Source of the DNA: Planctomycetota bacterium | GTDB taxonomy: Bacteria > Planctomycetota > UBA1135 > UBA2386 | Assembly: GCA_016235155.1 (NCBI GenBank) | Contig: JACRLW010000069.1 | Span: forward strand, 1 to 64,000 | Reading direction: 5' to 3' | DNA length: 64,000 nucleotides | Position numbers and translations under genes: made by a program | In this document: positions 38,686-47,364 of the stretch, one piece after another | Layout: every line of letters begins with the position of its first letter | Position numbering within the stretch: the first letter of the stretch is position 1 | The notes under the pieces: model-generated | Seen by the model: the letters and a program-made list of their open reading frames with translations, nothing else | What the model was told of the DNA's origin: nothing | Databases searched by the model: none

Positions 38686-39860
38686 ACCCGCGCTTCGGCG
38701 TGTTCGACCGCTACGGCGGGCGCTTCGTCTCCGAGTTGCTCGCACCCGCGCTCGAGGCGCTGGCTTCCGCGGTCGACGAGTTGCTGGCGTCCCCGGACTT
38801 CCGCAGACGACTGCGGCGCGAGCTTCGCACTTGGGCCGGGCGTCCGACTCCGCTCACCCATGTCCCGCGGTTCTCCGATCGCTGCCGGCTCGACGTCCAC
38901 CTCAAGCGAGAGGACCTGCTCCACGGCGGCGCGCACAAGACCAACAACGTGGTGGGCCAGGCGCTGCTCGCGAAGGAACTCGGCAAGCGTCGACTGATCG
39001 CGGAGACCGGCGCGGGGCAGCACGGCGTCGCGACGGCGATGGCCGGCGCCCGGCAAGGTCTGGCAGTCGTGGTCTACATGGGCGCGGTCGACGCCGCGCG
39101 TCAGCGACCCAACGTCGACCGCATGCGGCTCTGCGGCGCGGAGGTCCGTCTGGTCGAGAGCGGCGGGGCGACGCTCAAGGAAGCGATCGACGAAGCCCTC
39201 CGCGACTGGGTGCAGAGCGTGGACGACACGCACTACGTGCTCGGCACCGTGTGCGGACCGGACCCCTACCCGCGCTTCGTCGCGGAGTTGCAGCGCGTGA
39301 TCGGCGACGAGGCGCGCGCGCAGATCCTGCGCGCGACCGGCTCCCTCCCCGACGCGATCGCCGCATGCGTCGGCGGCGGCAGCAACTCGCTCGGGTTGTT
39401 CCGTGCGTTCCTCGTCGACGACGTGGTGATCTTCGGCGTCGAGGCAGCCGGGCGCGACACGCGGACCGGCGGCCATGGCATGACCTTGCAGCACGGACGA
39501 CCGGGGCTGCTGCACGGCGCGCGCAGCTACGTGCTCCAGGGCAACGACGGTCAGATCGGCGACACGCACAGCATCGCGGCCGGACTCGACTACCCCGGGG
39601 TCGGCCCCGAGCACGCGATGCTCCACGACCGCGGTCGCGTGCGCTACGTGGGCGCGAACGACGCCGAGGCGCTCGCTGCCTTCGATGCTCTGACACGCGA
39701 CGAAGGCATCCTCCCGGCGCTCGAATCGTCGCACGCCCTGGCGTTCGCGATGAACGCCGTCGAACGCGGTCAGTTGAGGGCGGGACAGCGGCTCCTGGTG
39801 AACCTCTCGGGCCGGGGCGACAAGGATCTCGCGACCGTGATCGGGAGTCGCCGCCCATGA
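38682..39860 (+). CDS. trpB: Tryptophan synthase beta subunit
   Basis: FGVFDRYGGRFVSELL, LKREDLLHGGAHKTNN, AETGAGQHGVATA, CVGGGSNSLGLF. Confidence 0.97.
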   Translation: MNPRFGVFDRYGGRFVSELLAPALEALASAVDELLASPDFRRRLRRELRTWAGRPTPLTHVPRFSDRCRLDVHLKREDLLHGGAHKTNNVVGQALLAKELGKRRLIAETGAGQHGVATAMAGARQGLAVVVYMGAVDAARQRPNVDRMRLCGAEVRLVESGGATLKEAIDEALRDWVQSVDDTHYVLGTVCGPDPYPRFVAELQRVIGDEARAQILRATGSLPDAIAACVGGGSNSLGLFRAFLVDDVVIFGVEAAGRDTRTGGHGMTLQHGRPGLLHGARSYVLQGNDGQIGDTHSIAAGLDYPGVGPEHAMLHDRGRVRYVGANDAEALAAFDALTRDEGILPALESSHALAFAMNAVERGQLRAGQRLLVNLSGRGDKDLATVIGSRRP

Positions 39861-40660
39861 GTGCCGGGCTGCTGCAACAGGAGCTGCGCTCGCGGGCGCG
39901 ACACCTGAGCGCGTTCTTCGTGCTCGGCGATCCGACTCCGCGGATCAGCCTCGACGTGATGCTCGCCGCGGTCGATGCCGGCGCGACGATGCTCGAACTC
40001 GGTCTGCCCTACAACGCGCCTTGCGCCGACGGACCGGCGATCCAGGCGGCGTCCCGTCGCGCACTCGCCGCGGGAACCACGACGGACGTCGCGCTCGAAC
40101 TGGTCGCCATCCTTCGCGATGCGCGTCCCGAGCTTCCGCTCAACCTGCTGGTCTATGCGAACCTGGTCCATTCGCGCGGCCCGCGGGAGTTCTGCCGCGA
40201 CTTCGCCACGGCCGGTGCATCGAGCCTGCTGGTTCCCGACGTCCTGCTCGAGGAAGGCGAGGAACTGCGTGCCATCTGCCTCGACCACGGACTCGACTCC
40301 GTCCAACTCGTCGGACCGCGCACGCCAACGCCCCGCCTCGCCGCGATCGACGCGGCGTGCACCGGCTTCCTCTACCTGGCTGCGTTGCAAGGCGTGACCG
40401 GTTCGGATCCCGACCACGCCGGTGAGACCCAGGGCGCGATGCAACGCCTGCGCGAAGTCTGCGCGAACCCGATCTGCCTCGGTTTCGGCCTGCGCAGCGT
40501 CGACGACGTCGCGCGCGCGTTCGCGAGCGGCGCACGGATCGCGGTGGTGGGCAGCGAACTCGCGCGCACCATCGGCGAAGCGTCCGCGTCCGGACGCGAT
40601 CCGCGTGACGCCGTCGCTGCCAGGTGTCGTGCTCTCGCTGTCGCCCTCACCGCCTCCTGA
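39857..40660 (+). CDS. trpA: Tryptophan synthase alpha subunit
   Basis: FFVLGDPTP, MLELGLPYNAPCADGPAIQAASRRAL, LLVPDVLLEEGEEL, GFLYLAALQGVTG. Confidence 0.95.
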   Translation: MSAGLLQQELRSRARHLSAFFVLGDPTPRISLDVMLAAVDAGATMLELGLPYNAPCADGPAIQAASRRALAAGTTTDVALELVAILRDARPELPLNLLVYANLVHSRGPREFCRDFATAGASSLLVPDVLLEEGEELRAICLDHGLDSVQLVGPRTPTPRLAAIDAACTGFLYLAALQGVTGSDPDHAGETQGAMQRLREVCANPICLGFGLRSVDDVARAFASGARIAVVGSELARTIGEASASGRDPRDAVAARCRALAVALTAS

Positions 40661-40668
40661 CCACCGTC

Positions 40669-41655
40669 ATGCTCATCATCCTCCGCAAGGGCTGCACCGT
40701 CCGACGCCTCGGCTTCACTCCGCTCCCCGTGCCCGGCGCCGACCGCACCGCGATCTGCGTGACCGGCAATCGCGGCGCCGTCGACGCCTCCAGCCTCGCT
40801 CACCTGCCCGGCGTGCTCGAGTGCATTCCCGTGACGAGGCCATACAAGATGGTCAGTCGCGAAGTGCACGCGGAGTCGACGATCGTGCGCGTGGGGGAGG
40901 TGGCGATCGGCGGCGGCGAGCCGGTCGTCGTCGCCGGACCCTGCTCGGTCGAGACCGAAGCGCGCACGCTGCGCATCGCCGAAGAGGTGAAAGCCGCCGG
41001 TGCGGTGATGTTCCGCGCCGGCGCGTTCAAGCCGCGCACCAGCCCGTACGCGTTCCAGGGTCTCGGTCGCGAGGGACTCGTCACCCTGCGGAAGGTGCGC
41101 GAGCAGGTCGGGCTGCCGGTCGTCTCGGAACTCGTCGACAACGCCGACCTCGAGGCGATGTGCGAACACGTCGACCTGATCCAGGTCGGCGCGCGCAACA
41201 TGCAGAACTACGCGTTGCTCAAGCGCCTCGCCGAAGCACGGCGTCCGGTGCTGCTCAAGCGAGGGATGTCGGCCACCCTGGAGGAGTGGTTGATGGCGGC
41301 CGAGTACCTGCTCGCCGGCGGGAACGGGCAGGTCGTCCTCTGCGAACGCGGCATCCGCACCTTCGACGACCACGCCCGCAACACGCTCGATCTCAACGTC
41401 GTGCCGCTCGTGCGTCGCGTCAGTCACCTGCCGATCCTCGTCGATCCGTCGCATGGCGTCGGCGAGCGCGACCGGGTCCGGCCGATGTCGCGCGCCGCCT
41501 TGGCGGCCGGTGCCCATGGGCTCCTGATCGAGACGCACACCGAACCGGATCAGGCCTACTCGGACGGCCAGCAGACGATCGACGTCGCCACCCTGCGCGG
41601 AATCCTGGGCGACATCGCGGTCCTGAAGGGACTCGAATCGATGGCGGCGTCCTGA
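40669..41655 (+). CDS. aroF: 3-deoxy-7-phosphoheptulonate (DAHP) synthase, type I-beta-like
   Basis: N-terminal ferredoxin-like domain [10 protein letters not shown]..., [53 protein letters not shown]. Confidence 0.95.
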   Translation: MLIILRKGCTVRRLGFTPLPVPGADRTAICVTGNRGAVDASSLAHLPGVLECIPVTRPYKMVSREVHAESTIVRVGEVAIGGGEPVVVAGPCSVETEARTLRIAEEVKAAGAVMFRAGAFKPRTSPYAFQGLGREGLVTLRKVREQVGLPVVSELVDNADLEAMCEHVDLIQVGARNMQNYALLKRLAEARRPVLLKRGMSATLEEWLMAAEYLLAGGNGQVVLCERGIRTFDDHARNTLDLNVVPLVRRVSHLPILVDPSHGVGERDRVRPMSRAALAAGAHGLLIETHTEPDQAYSDGQQTIDVATLRGILGDIAVLKGLESMAAS

Positions 41656-41678
41656 GGGCTCGCCTGGTCGCGCCGGCG

Positions 41679-42374
41679 TCAGTCCCGGCTGCGCGAGAGC
41701 AGCAGCAGGATGTGCTTGAAGAGCAGCACGACGTCGACGAACAGCACGATCGCGGCGCTGACGTGGCGGTTGGTCGGGTAGTGGTGCAACACCTTGCTCG
41801 TGTCGTAGAGCACGTAGCCCGAGAACAGCAGCACGCCGGCGACCGAGTACCACAGCCCGATCGAGAAGCCGAAGGCCATGCCCGCGATCGCGACGCCGAG
41901 CAGCGCGAACATGCCGATCGCGAGCGCGCCGCCGAGGAACGAGAAGTCCTTGCGCGTGACGAAGACGTAGCCGGTCAGCCCGGTGAACACGAACGCGGTG
42001 ATCAGCGAGGCCTGCGTGAGCACGACCGGCGCCGCGTGCGCGACGGACAGCACGAGCGGCGCGAGCAGGAGTCCGAAGAAGAAGACGTACGTGAAGTACG
42101 CGACGAGGTTCAGCGGGTGCTTGTCGGAGACCGCGTGCACGAGCCACGAGCCGCCGATGAGCACGACCAGTGTGATCCACGGGCTCGTGCGCCACAGCCC
42201 CTGGGCGAGGCTGGAGACCGATTCGACGTTGCCGGCCGCCCACAGGGTGACGGCGAAGCCGAGCACGCCGAGCAGGAGCAGTCCGTAGGTCTTCTTCAGG
42301 AAGGCGAGGCGCGCGGCGACTGGCGCTTCGGCCGCGATCAGGTGGTCGAGGGCGTAGGGATTGGCGTCGGACAT
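41679..42374 (-). CDS. Bax inhibitor-1/YccA family membrane protein
   Basis: FLKKTYGLLLLGVLGFAVTLWA, seven hydrophobic segments, LYDTSKVLHHYPTNRHVSAAIVLFVDVVLLFKHILLLL. Confidence 0.92.
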   Translation of the reverse strand: MSDANPYALDHLIAAEAPVAARLAFLKKTYGLLLLGVLGFAVTLWAAGNVESVSSLAQGLWRTSPWITLVVLIGGSWLVHAVSDKHPLNLVAYFTYVFFFGLLLAPLVLSVAHAAPVVLTQASLITAFVFTGLTGYVFVTRKDFSFLGGALAIGMFALLGVAIAGMAFGFSIGLWYSVAGVLLFSGYVLYDTSKVLHHYPTNRHVSAAIVLFVDVVLLFKHILLLLSRSRD

Positions 42375-42423
42375 CGTGGTCTCCTCGGTTGCGGTGAGGG
42401 CGGCACGATAGCGGCGACGTCCG

Positions 42424-43446
42424 TCAGATCCCGATCTGGTGCGACATCGCGTCGGACACGACCACGCCCAGCGGGTTCACGCCGATCGCGAGCGTCGCGA
42501 ACTGCGTCTCGAAGCCGGCGCCCGCCAGCGACGGATCGGCAGGGAGTCCGAGCGACACGCTGCCGCGCCCCGCGCCATCGGCTTGCGCGGGCAGGCTGCC
42601 GAGCATCGGCGAGGTGCGCAGCACGCAGTTGGTCATCCCGATCCCGCTGAGATCGACGACCGCCGGCAGCAGTCCGATCAGTGCGACGCCCGGCGCGTTG
42701 GCCTGAGCGCCCGCGAACGCGAAGCCGGAACTCGCGCCGACGCGCGGCACGCCGTTGTTCCACTGCGTGGGTCCGCAGCCGGCGCCCGCGAAGCGCGAGC
42801 GGCCGCACCACTGGTCGACGCTGATCTGGAGGCGCACGCCGGCGAAGTCGCCGAAGAAGGACGTCTTCACGAAGCCGAGCTCGATCACGTCGCCCGCCAG
42901 CACGGCGAACGTGCTGCCGTAGGTCGCCGGGTTCGCGCGCGAATAGGGTCCGCCGCCCGCCATCGCGCCCTGCGCGAGCACGTTGCCGTTGTGCTTCAAC
43001 GTCCAGTTCATGCTGCGACCGAGGTTGCGCAGCATCCACACCGCGCTGCTCACGGTCGCATTGCCGCCGCAGGGCGCGGTCCACTTCACGTTCGCGGGAG
43101 TCCCACCGTTCCCGCAGGACGGATCGTCGCCGTGCATCACGACGTCGCCGGGAACGCTGTCGAGAGTCCACGTGCCGACCTGGAGCATCCACATCGGGCA
43201 GTGTCCGTTCCCCGCTGGCGTGAGTGCCCATGCCGGCTGCGGGATCGCGAAGCCGCCCGCGCTCCAGTTGGGGACGTGTCCCGCGATCGGCGCCGCCCCG
43301 CCGTCGTACGACCACGGCGAGTGCGGGTTGCCCGCGTCGCTCCAGTCCGCCGCGAGGTCGTAGGTCGTCGAGTTCTGTGCGGACGACGCCGCCGCGAGCG
43401 CGAGGCTCGCGACGAACGAGACGGCGAGGTGATTGCGGTGGTGCAT
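42424..43446 (-). CDS. Secreted hypothetical protein with C-terminal module
   Basis: MHHRNHLAVSFVASLALAAASSAQNSTTYDLAADWSDAGNPHSPWSYDGG...; C-terminal module from AGAGCGPTQWNNGVPRVG. Confidence 0.75.
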   Translation of the reverse strand: MHHRNHLAVSFVASLALAAASSAQNSTTYDLAADWSDAGNPHSPWSYDGGAAPIAGHVPNWSAGGFAIPQPAWALTPAGNGHCPMWMLQVGTWTLDSVPGDVVMHGDDPSCGNGGTPANVKWTAPCGGNATVSSAVWMLRNLGRSMNWTLKHNGNVLAQGAMAGGGPYSRANPATYGSTFAVLAGDVIELGFVKTSFFGDFAGVRLQISVDQWCGRSRFAGAGCGPTQWNNGVPRVGASSGFAFAGAQANAPGVALIGLLPAVVDLSGIGMTNCVLRTSPMLGSLPAQADGAGRGSVSLGLPADPSLAGAGFETQFATLAIGVNPLGVVVSDAMSHQIGI

Positions 43447-43510
43447 GTTCGGTCGTGTCGTGGGCCGCGCGAGCGTAGCGCGGCACGCGACGGTTCGCGG
43501 GCCCATGGGC

Positions 43511-43790
43511 CTACCGCACGCCGCCGATCCGCAGCCCGTTGCCCGAGGACGAATGGAGTTGCGCCGGATCGAACTGGAAGACCTGCACGCGGACGTCGAT
43601 CGGGGCGTCCCATGGCAGCGAGTGGATCAAGCGCGTCTCGCCGTTCACGACGTAGCCGATCGGAACGACGATCAGCAGATCAACGAGCAGCATGCAGCCA
43701 CTGCCCTGAATCGGGAGCGACAGCGGTGCGAACCCGATCGCCCCGGCGCCGACCGAGAACGCCGCGCGCGCGGGGGATCGGTACCGTCCC
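43511..43790 (-). pseudogene. Orphan remnant of the recurring C-terminal module
   Basis: Minus-strand frame reads AAFSVGAGAIGFAPLSLPIQGSGCMLLVDLLIVVPIGYVVNGETRLIHSLPWDAPIDVRVQVFQFDPAQLHSSSGNGLRIGGVR*, matching the module pattern, with no N-terminal protein or signal peptide before it. Confidence 0.6.
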
Positions 43791-43794
43791 TTCG

Positions 43795-46695
43795 TCAGTT
43801 GCGCCGCTTCGACCAGTCCCTCAGCGCCGCGAGACGTTCGGCCGGGGCCCGGCCTTCGGCGACGCGCAACGCGAGGTTCACGCCCGCCGCGGCGGTTTCA
43901 TCGCTCGGGTCGCGCGCGAGGAAGGCGTCGAGCATGCCCTCGAGTTCCCCCCACGCTCCGTCGCGGTCGCCGCGTCCTTCGAGGCAGGACGCGCGCTGGA
44001 CCCGCATCTGATCGACGAGATGAGCGTCGGTCTCCGGCATGCGGCGATGGGTCGTGAGCGCGTCGTCGAGCACGGCGATGGCGTCATCGAAGCGGCCGAG
44101 ATCGGTGAGCACCACGGCGTGGTTCTTCTGTGCGCGGTGAACGTCGAGGTGTGCGTCGCCGAGCGTGGCCTTCGCCATCGCGACGGCGTCCCGCATCGCC
44201 TCCTCCGCGCCGGGGAGGTCACTGCGCGCGTGACGGATCGACGCCAGCATCATCAGGCTGTCGACGGCGATCGGATGCGCGCCGAGGCCCGTGCGGACGA
44301 TCGACGCTGCGTCGCGCGCGGCGGTCTCGGCTTCGTCGAGGCGACCGAGCGCGATCCGGATCCCGGCGAGGTTGTTCAGCGTGATCGCGATCTCGACGTG
44401 CCCCTGCGGAGCGACCTCGCGCATCGTGGTCGCCGCGGCCTCGAGTTCGACGCTGGCGTTCGCGAGGTCGCCGGACTGCGCGAGAGCGTTGCCGAGGTTC
44501 ATCCGCGCGATCGCGACCGAGGGATGCCGATCGCCGTGCGCGGCGTGCAGGATCTCGAGCCCGCGCCGGAACCAGTCGACTGCGGACGGCGCGTCGCCCT
44601 GCTTCGCGCGCAGCGTGCCGAGGTTCATGCACGAGGTGCCGAGGCTCGGGTGATCCGGTGCGAGTCGCGCCTCCAGGATCGCGCGCGACGACTCGAACGC
44701 GGTCTGCGCGTCAGCGAGTCGTCCGGCGAGTTCGAGCACGCGGCCGAGGTTGTTGAGGGCGTAGGCGTGATCGAGCGCGCGGATCGGACCCGCCGCCGCG
44801 AGGTGATCGGCGGCGCGCTGTAGGGCGGCGATCGCGGCCTCGTGGTCGTGGAGATCCGAACACGAAGCGCCGAGCGCCGCGGCGCACTGCGCGAGCGCGG
44901 CGTGGTCGATCGGCGACGCGTCGCTCGCGAGTTCCTCGGCGCGCTGCGCGATCCTGCGAGCGTCGTCGAGACGGCCCGCTGTCCGTTCGTGATCGGATTG
45001 GTCGGCGAGCGCGACGGCGAGCGCGCACGGATCCGTGCGATCGCTCGCGCCGAGGATCGCGACGCGCTCCCTGCTCAACGCGCACGCCTCCTCGGCGCGA
45101 CCCGACGCGGCGCGCACGGCGGCGAGCGCGCGCAGGGCGTCGCAGAGCGCCCGCGCATCGGGCGTCGACGAGGCACGTCGCGCCGCGAGCGCGTCTTCGA
45201 GGAGTCGCGCGGCGCGATCGTTCATCCCGAGCGCGTAGTAGGCGCGGCCGACCACGCCCGCGAGCTCGGCGCGGACCGCCGGCTCCTCGGCGAGCTCCGT
45301 CTCGATGCGCGCGAAGCCGGCGTCGAGCGCGTCGCGCGCGGTCATGTCCGAGCGGTCGGTCTCGAAGGGGTTCGAGGAGTCGAAGATCCCGGACAGCACC
45401 GTGATGGTCCGCTCCGCGGCGACCTTCGCCTCTTGCGTGCGCGTCATCTCGGCACGCACCGTGAGCCAGCCGACTCCGGGTGCGACGCCGAACAGGAGGA
45501 AGGCGAGCGCGATCGCGACGGCGGCCGCGGGGCGTCGCCTGGCGAAGCGCTGCGCGCGGGCGAGCGGACCCATGCGCCGCGCGCGGATCGGACGCGACGC
45601 CAGCACGTTGGCGAGGTCCTCGGCGAAGTCGCGCGCGCTCGCATAGCGGCGCACCTTCTCGGCGCTCATCGCGCAGAGGCAGACGGTCTCCGCGTCCGAA
45701 GGGATCGCGGTGTTCGTCGCCCGCAGCCGCCGCGGCTCGCCGCGGAGCACGAGCTCGCGCGTCGTCTCGTGCGTCGCCCCGAGGAAGGGCGACTCGAGCG
45801 TGAGCAGTTCATAGAGCGTGACGCCGAGCGAGTAGACGTCGCTGCGCGCGTCGAGCGTCTCGCCGCGGATCTGCTCCGGCGACATGTACGGCACCGAACC
45901 CGGCTGCACGCCGGTGCGGGTGATGCGCGCGTTGCCGCCCGCGGTCGCCACGCCGAAATCGACGAGCACGGGTTGGCCGTCGCGGTCGATCACGATGTTC
46001 GCCGGCTTCACGTCGCGGTGGACGACGCCCCGCTCGTGCGCGTGTGCCAGCGCGCGCGCGGCGCGTTCGACGAGGCGCAGGCACGATTCGATCCACGAGC
46101 GACCGAAGACACGCTCGACGTCCGCGTCGAGGTTCGCGAGCCGAGGATCCGAGGCGAGATCGGTCGCGCGCAGCGCGGACGGATCGCGCCCCGCGAGCCG
46201 CGAGAGCACGACGGCGAGCGAGGGTCCGTCGATCCAGCGCATCGCGAACCAGGGCACGCCGTCGTCCTCGCCGACGCCGTACACGGGGACGATCCCCGGG
46301 TGATCGAGTCGCGCGATCGTCGTGACCTCGCGGCGGAAGCGTTCGCGGTTGCCTTCGAACCACAGCTGCTCGGGACGGATCAGCTTGAGCGCGACCTGCC
46401 GGCCGAGAGCCTTGTCGTCGGCGAGCCACACGACGCCCATGCCGCCGCCGCCGATCCGTCGCACGAGGGAGTACCCGCCCAACGTCCGCCGCGGCTCGAG
46501 CCCGGGGTCGGACTCGAACACCGCGAGCGCCTCGATCGAACGGCGCAGTGCGTCGGCGTGCTCGGGATGGCGCGCGCAGAGTTCGTCGAGCGCGATCGCA
46601 TCGCCTTGCTCGATGCGCTCCAGACACTGGAAGACGAGAGTCTCGAGGACGCGCCGCGGATCGGAACTGCTCGGGGACGACGGCGATTGGGCCAT
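43795..46695 (-). CDS. Ser/Thr protein kinase (PknB-like) with TM segment and C-terminal TPR repeats
   Basis: YSLVRRIGGGGMGVVWLADD, HRDVKPANIVIDRDGQPVLVDFGVAT, SVPYMSPEQIRGETLDARSDVYSLGVTLYELLT; many TPR-like units downstream. Confidence 0.95.
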   Translation of the reverse strand: MAQSPSSPSSSDPRRVLETLVFQCLERIEQGDAIALDELCARHPEHADALRRSIEALAVFESDPGLEPRRTLGGYSLVRRIGGGGMGVVWLADDKALGRQVALKLIRPEQLWFEGNRERFRREVTTIARLDHPGIVPVYGVGEDDGVPWFAMRWIDGPSLAVVLSRLAGRDPSALRATDLASDPRLANLDADVERVFGRSWIESCLRLVERAARALAHAHERGVVHRDVKPANIVIDRDGQPVLVDFGVATAGGNARITRTGVQPGSVPYMSPEQIRGETLDARSDVYSLGVTLYELLTLESPFLGATHETTRELVLRGEPRRLRATNTAIPSDAETVCLCAMSAEKVRRYASARDFAEDLANVLASRPIRARRMGPLARAQRFARRRPAAAVAIALAFLLFGVAPGVGWLTVRAEMTRTQEAKVAAERTITVLSGIFDSSNPFETDRSDMTARDALDAGFARIETELAEEPAVRAELAGVVGRAYYALGMNDRAARLLEDALAARRASSTPDARALCDALRALAAVRAASGRAEEACALSRERVAILGASDRTDPCALAVALADQSDHERTAGRLDDARRIAQRAEELASDASPIDHAALAQCAAALGASCSDLHDHEAAIAALQRAADHLAAAGPIRALDHAYALNNLGRVLELAGRLADAQTAFESSRAILEARLAPDHPSLGTSCMNLGTLRAKQGDAPSAVDWFRRGLEILHAAHGDRHPSVAIARMNLGNALAQSGDLANASVELEAAATTMREVAPQGHVEIAITLNNLAGIRIALGRLDEAETAARDAASIVRTGLGAHPIAVDSLMMLASIRHARSDLPGAEEAMRDAVAMAKATLGDAHLDVHRAQKNHAVVLTDLGRFDDAIAVLDDALTTHRRMPETDAHLVDQMRVQRASCLEGRGDRDGAWGELEGMLDAFLARDPSDETAAAGVNLALRVAEGRAPAERLAALRDWSKRRN

Positions 46696-46776
46696 GACCA
46701 CCTCGCGAGGGGACCTGGATCGGGCGGGCATTGTGGCACGGCTTGGGCGCGGTCATGCTCGCCGGGCAGCATCGCC

Positions 46777-47352
46777 ATGCCCGAGGACACCAAGCGGCTG
46801 TTGCGCGAGGCGACGTCCGGCTCGTCCGACGCGCTCGCCACGCTGCTCGAGCGCCACCTCCCGAGTCTCGAGGTCTTCGTGAGGCTCCGCGCGGGCCCCG
46901 CGTTGCTGGCACGCGAGTCGGTCGGGGACCTCGTGCAGTCCGCCTGCCGCGAAGTGCTCGAGGATGCCGGCGAGTTCCGCTGGGAGAGCGAGGCGCACTT
47001 CCGGCATTGGTTGTTCACGACCGCGCTCCGCAAGATCCAGGACAAGGGACGTCATCACCGCCGCGCGCGACGCAATCCCGCGCGCGAACAGGTCGTGACC
47101 GACGTCGACCTGCTCGCGAGTTGCGCGAACCTCATCACGCCGAGTCGCGTGCTCGAGGCGAAGGAGCAACTCGGCGCTCTGGAGTCCGCGTTCGCGGAGT
47201 TGAGCGAAGAGCAGCGCGAGGTCGTGCTGCTGGCGCGCGTCGTCGGTCTGCCGCACGCCGCGATCGCCGAGCGCATCGGCAAGAGCGAAGGCGCGGCACG
47301 GGTCATCCTTCATCGCGCGCTCGCGAAGCTCGCGACGCGGATGGCGGACTGA
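46777..47352 (+). CDS. ECF-like RNA polymerase sigma factor
   Basis: RESVGDLVQSACREVLEDAGEFRWESEAHFRHWLFTTALRKIQDKGRHHRR (sigma2), LSEEQREVVLLARVVGLPHAAIAERIGKSEGAARVILHRALAKL (sigma4); divergent from the kinase. Confidence 0.92.
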   Translation: MPEDTKRLLREATSGSSDALATLLERHLPSLEVFVRLRAGPALLARESVGDLVQSACREVLEDAGEFRWESEAHFRHWLFTTALRKIQDKGRHHRRARRNPAREQVVTDVDLLASCANLITPSRVLEAKEQLGALESAFAELSEEQREVVLLARVVGLPHAAIAERIGKSEGAARVILHRALAKLATRMAD

Positions 47353-47364
47353 GGCGTCGTCTCG

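Noticed and set aside
36465-39734. 1089-aa ORF antisense to trpD-trpB
   Set aside because: Shadow ORF typical of high-GC DNA; the opposite strand encodes unmistakable trp enzymes and the antisense translation is Arg/Ala-rich low-information sequence.
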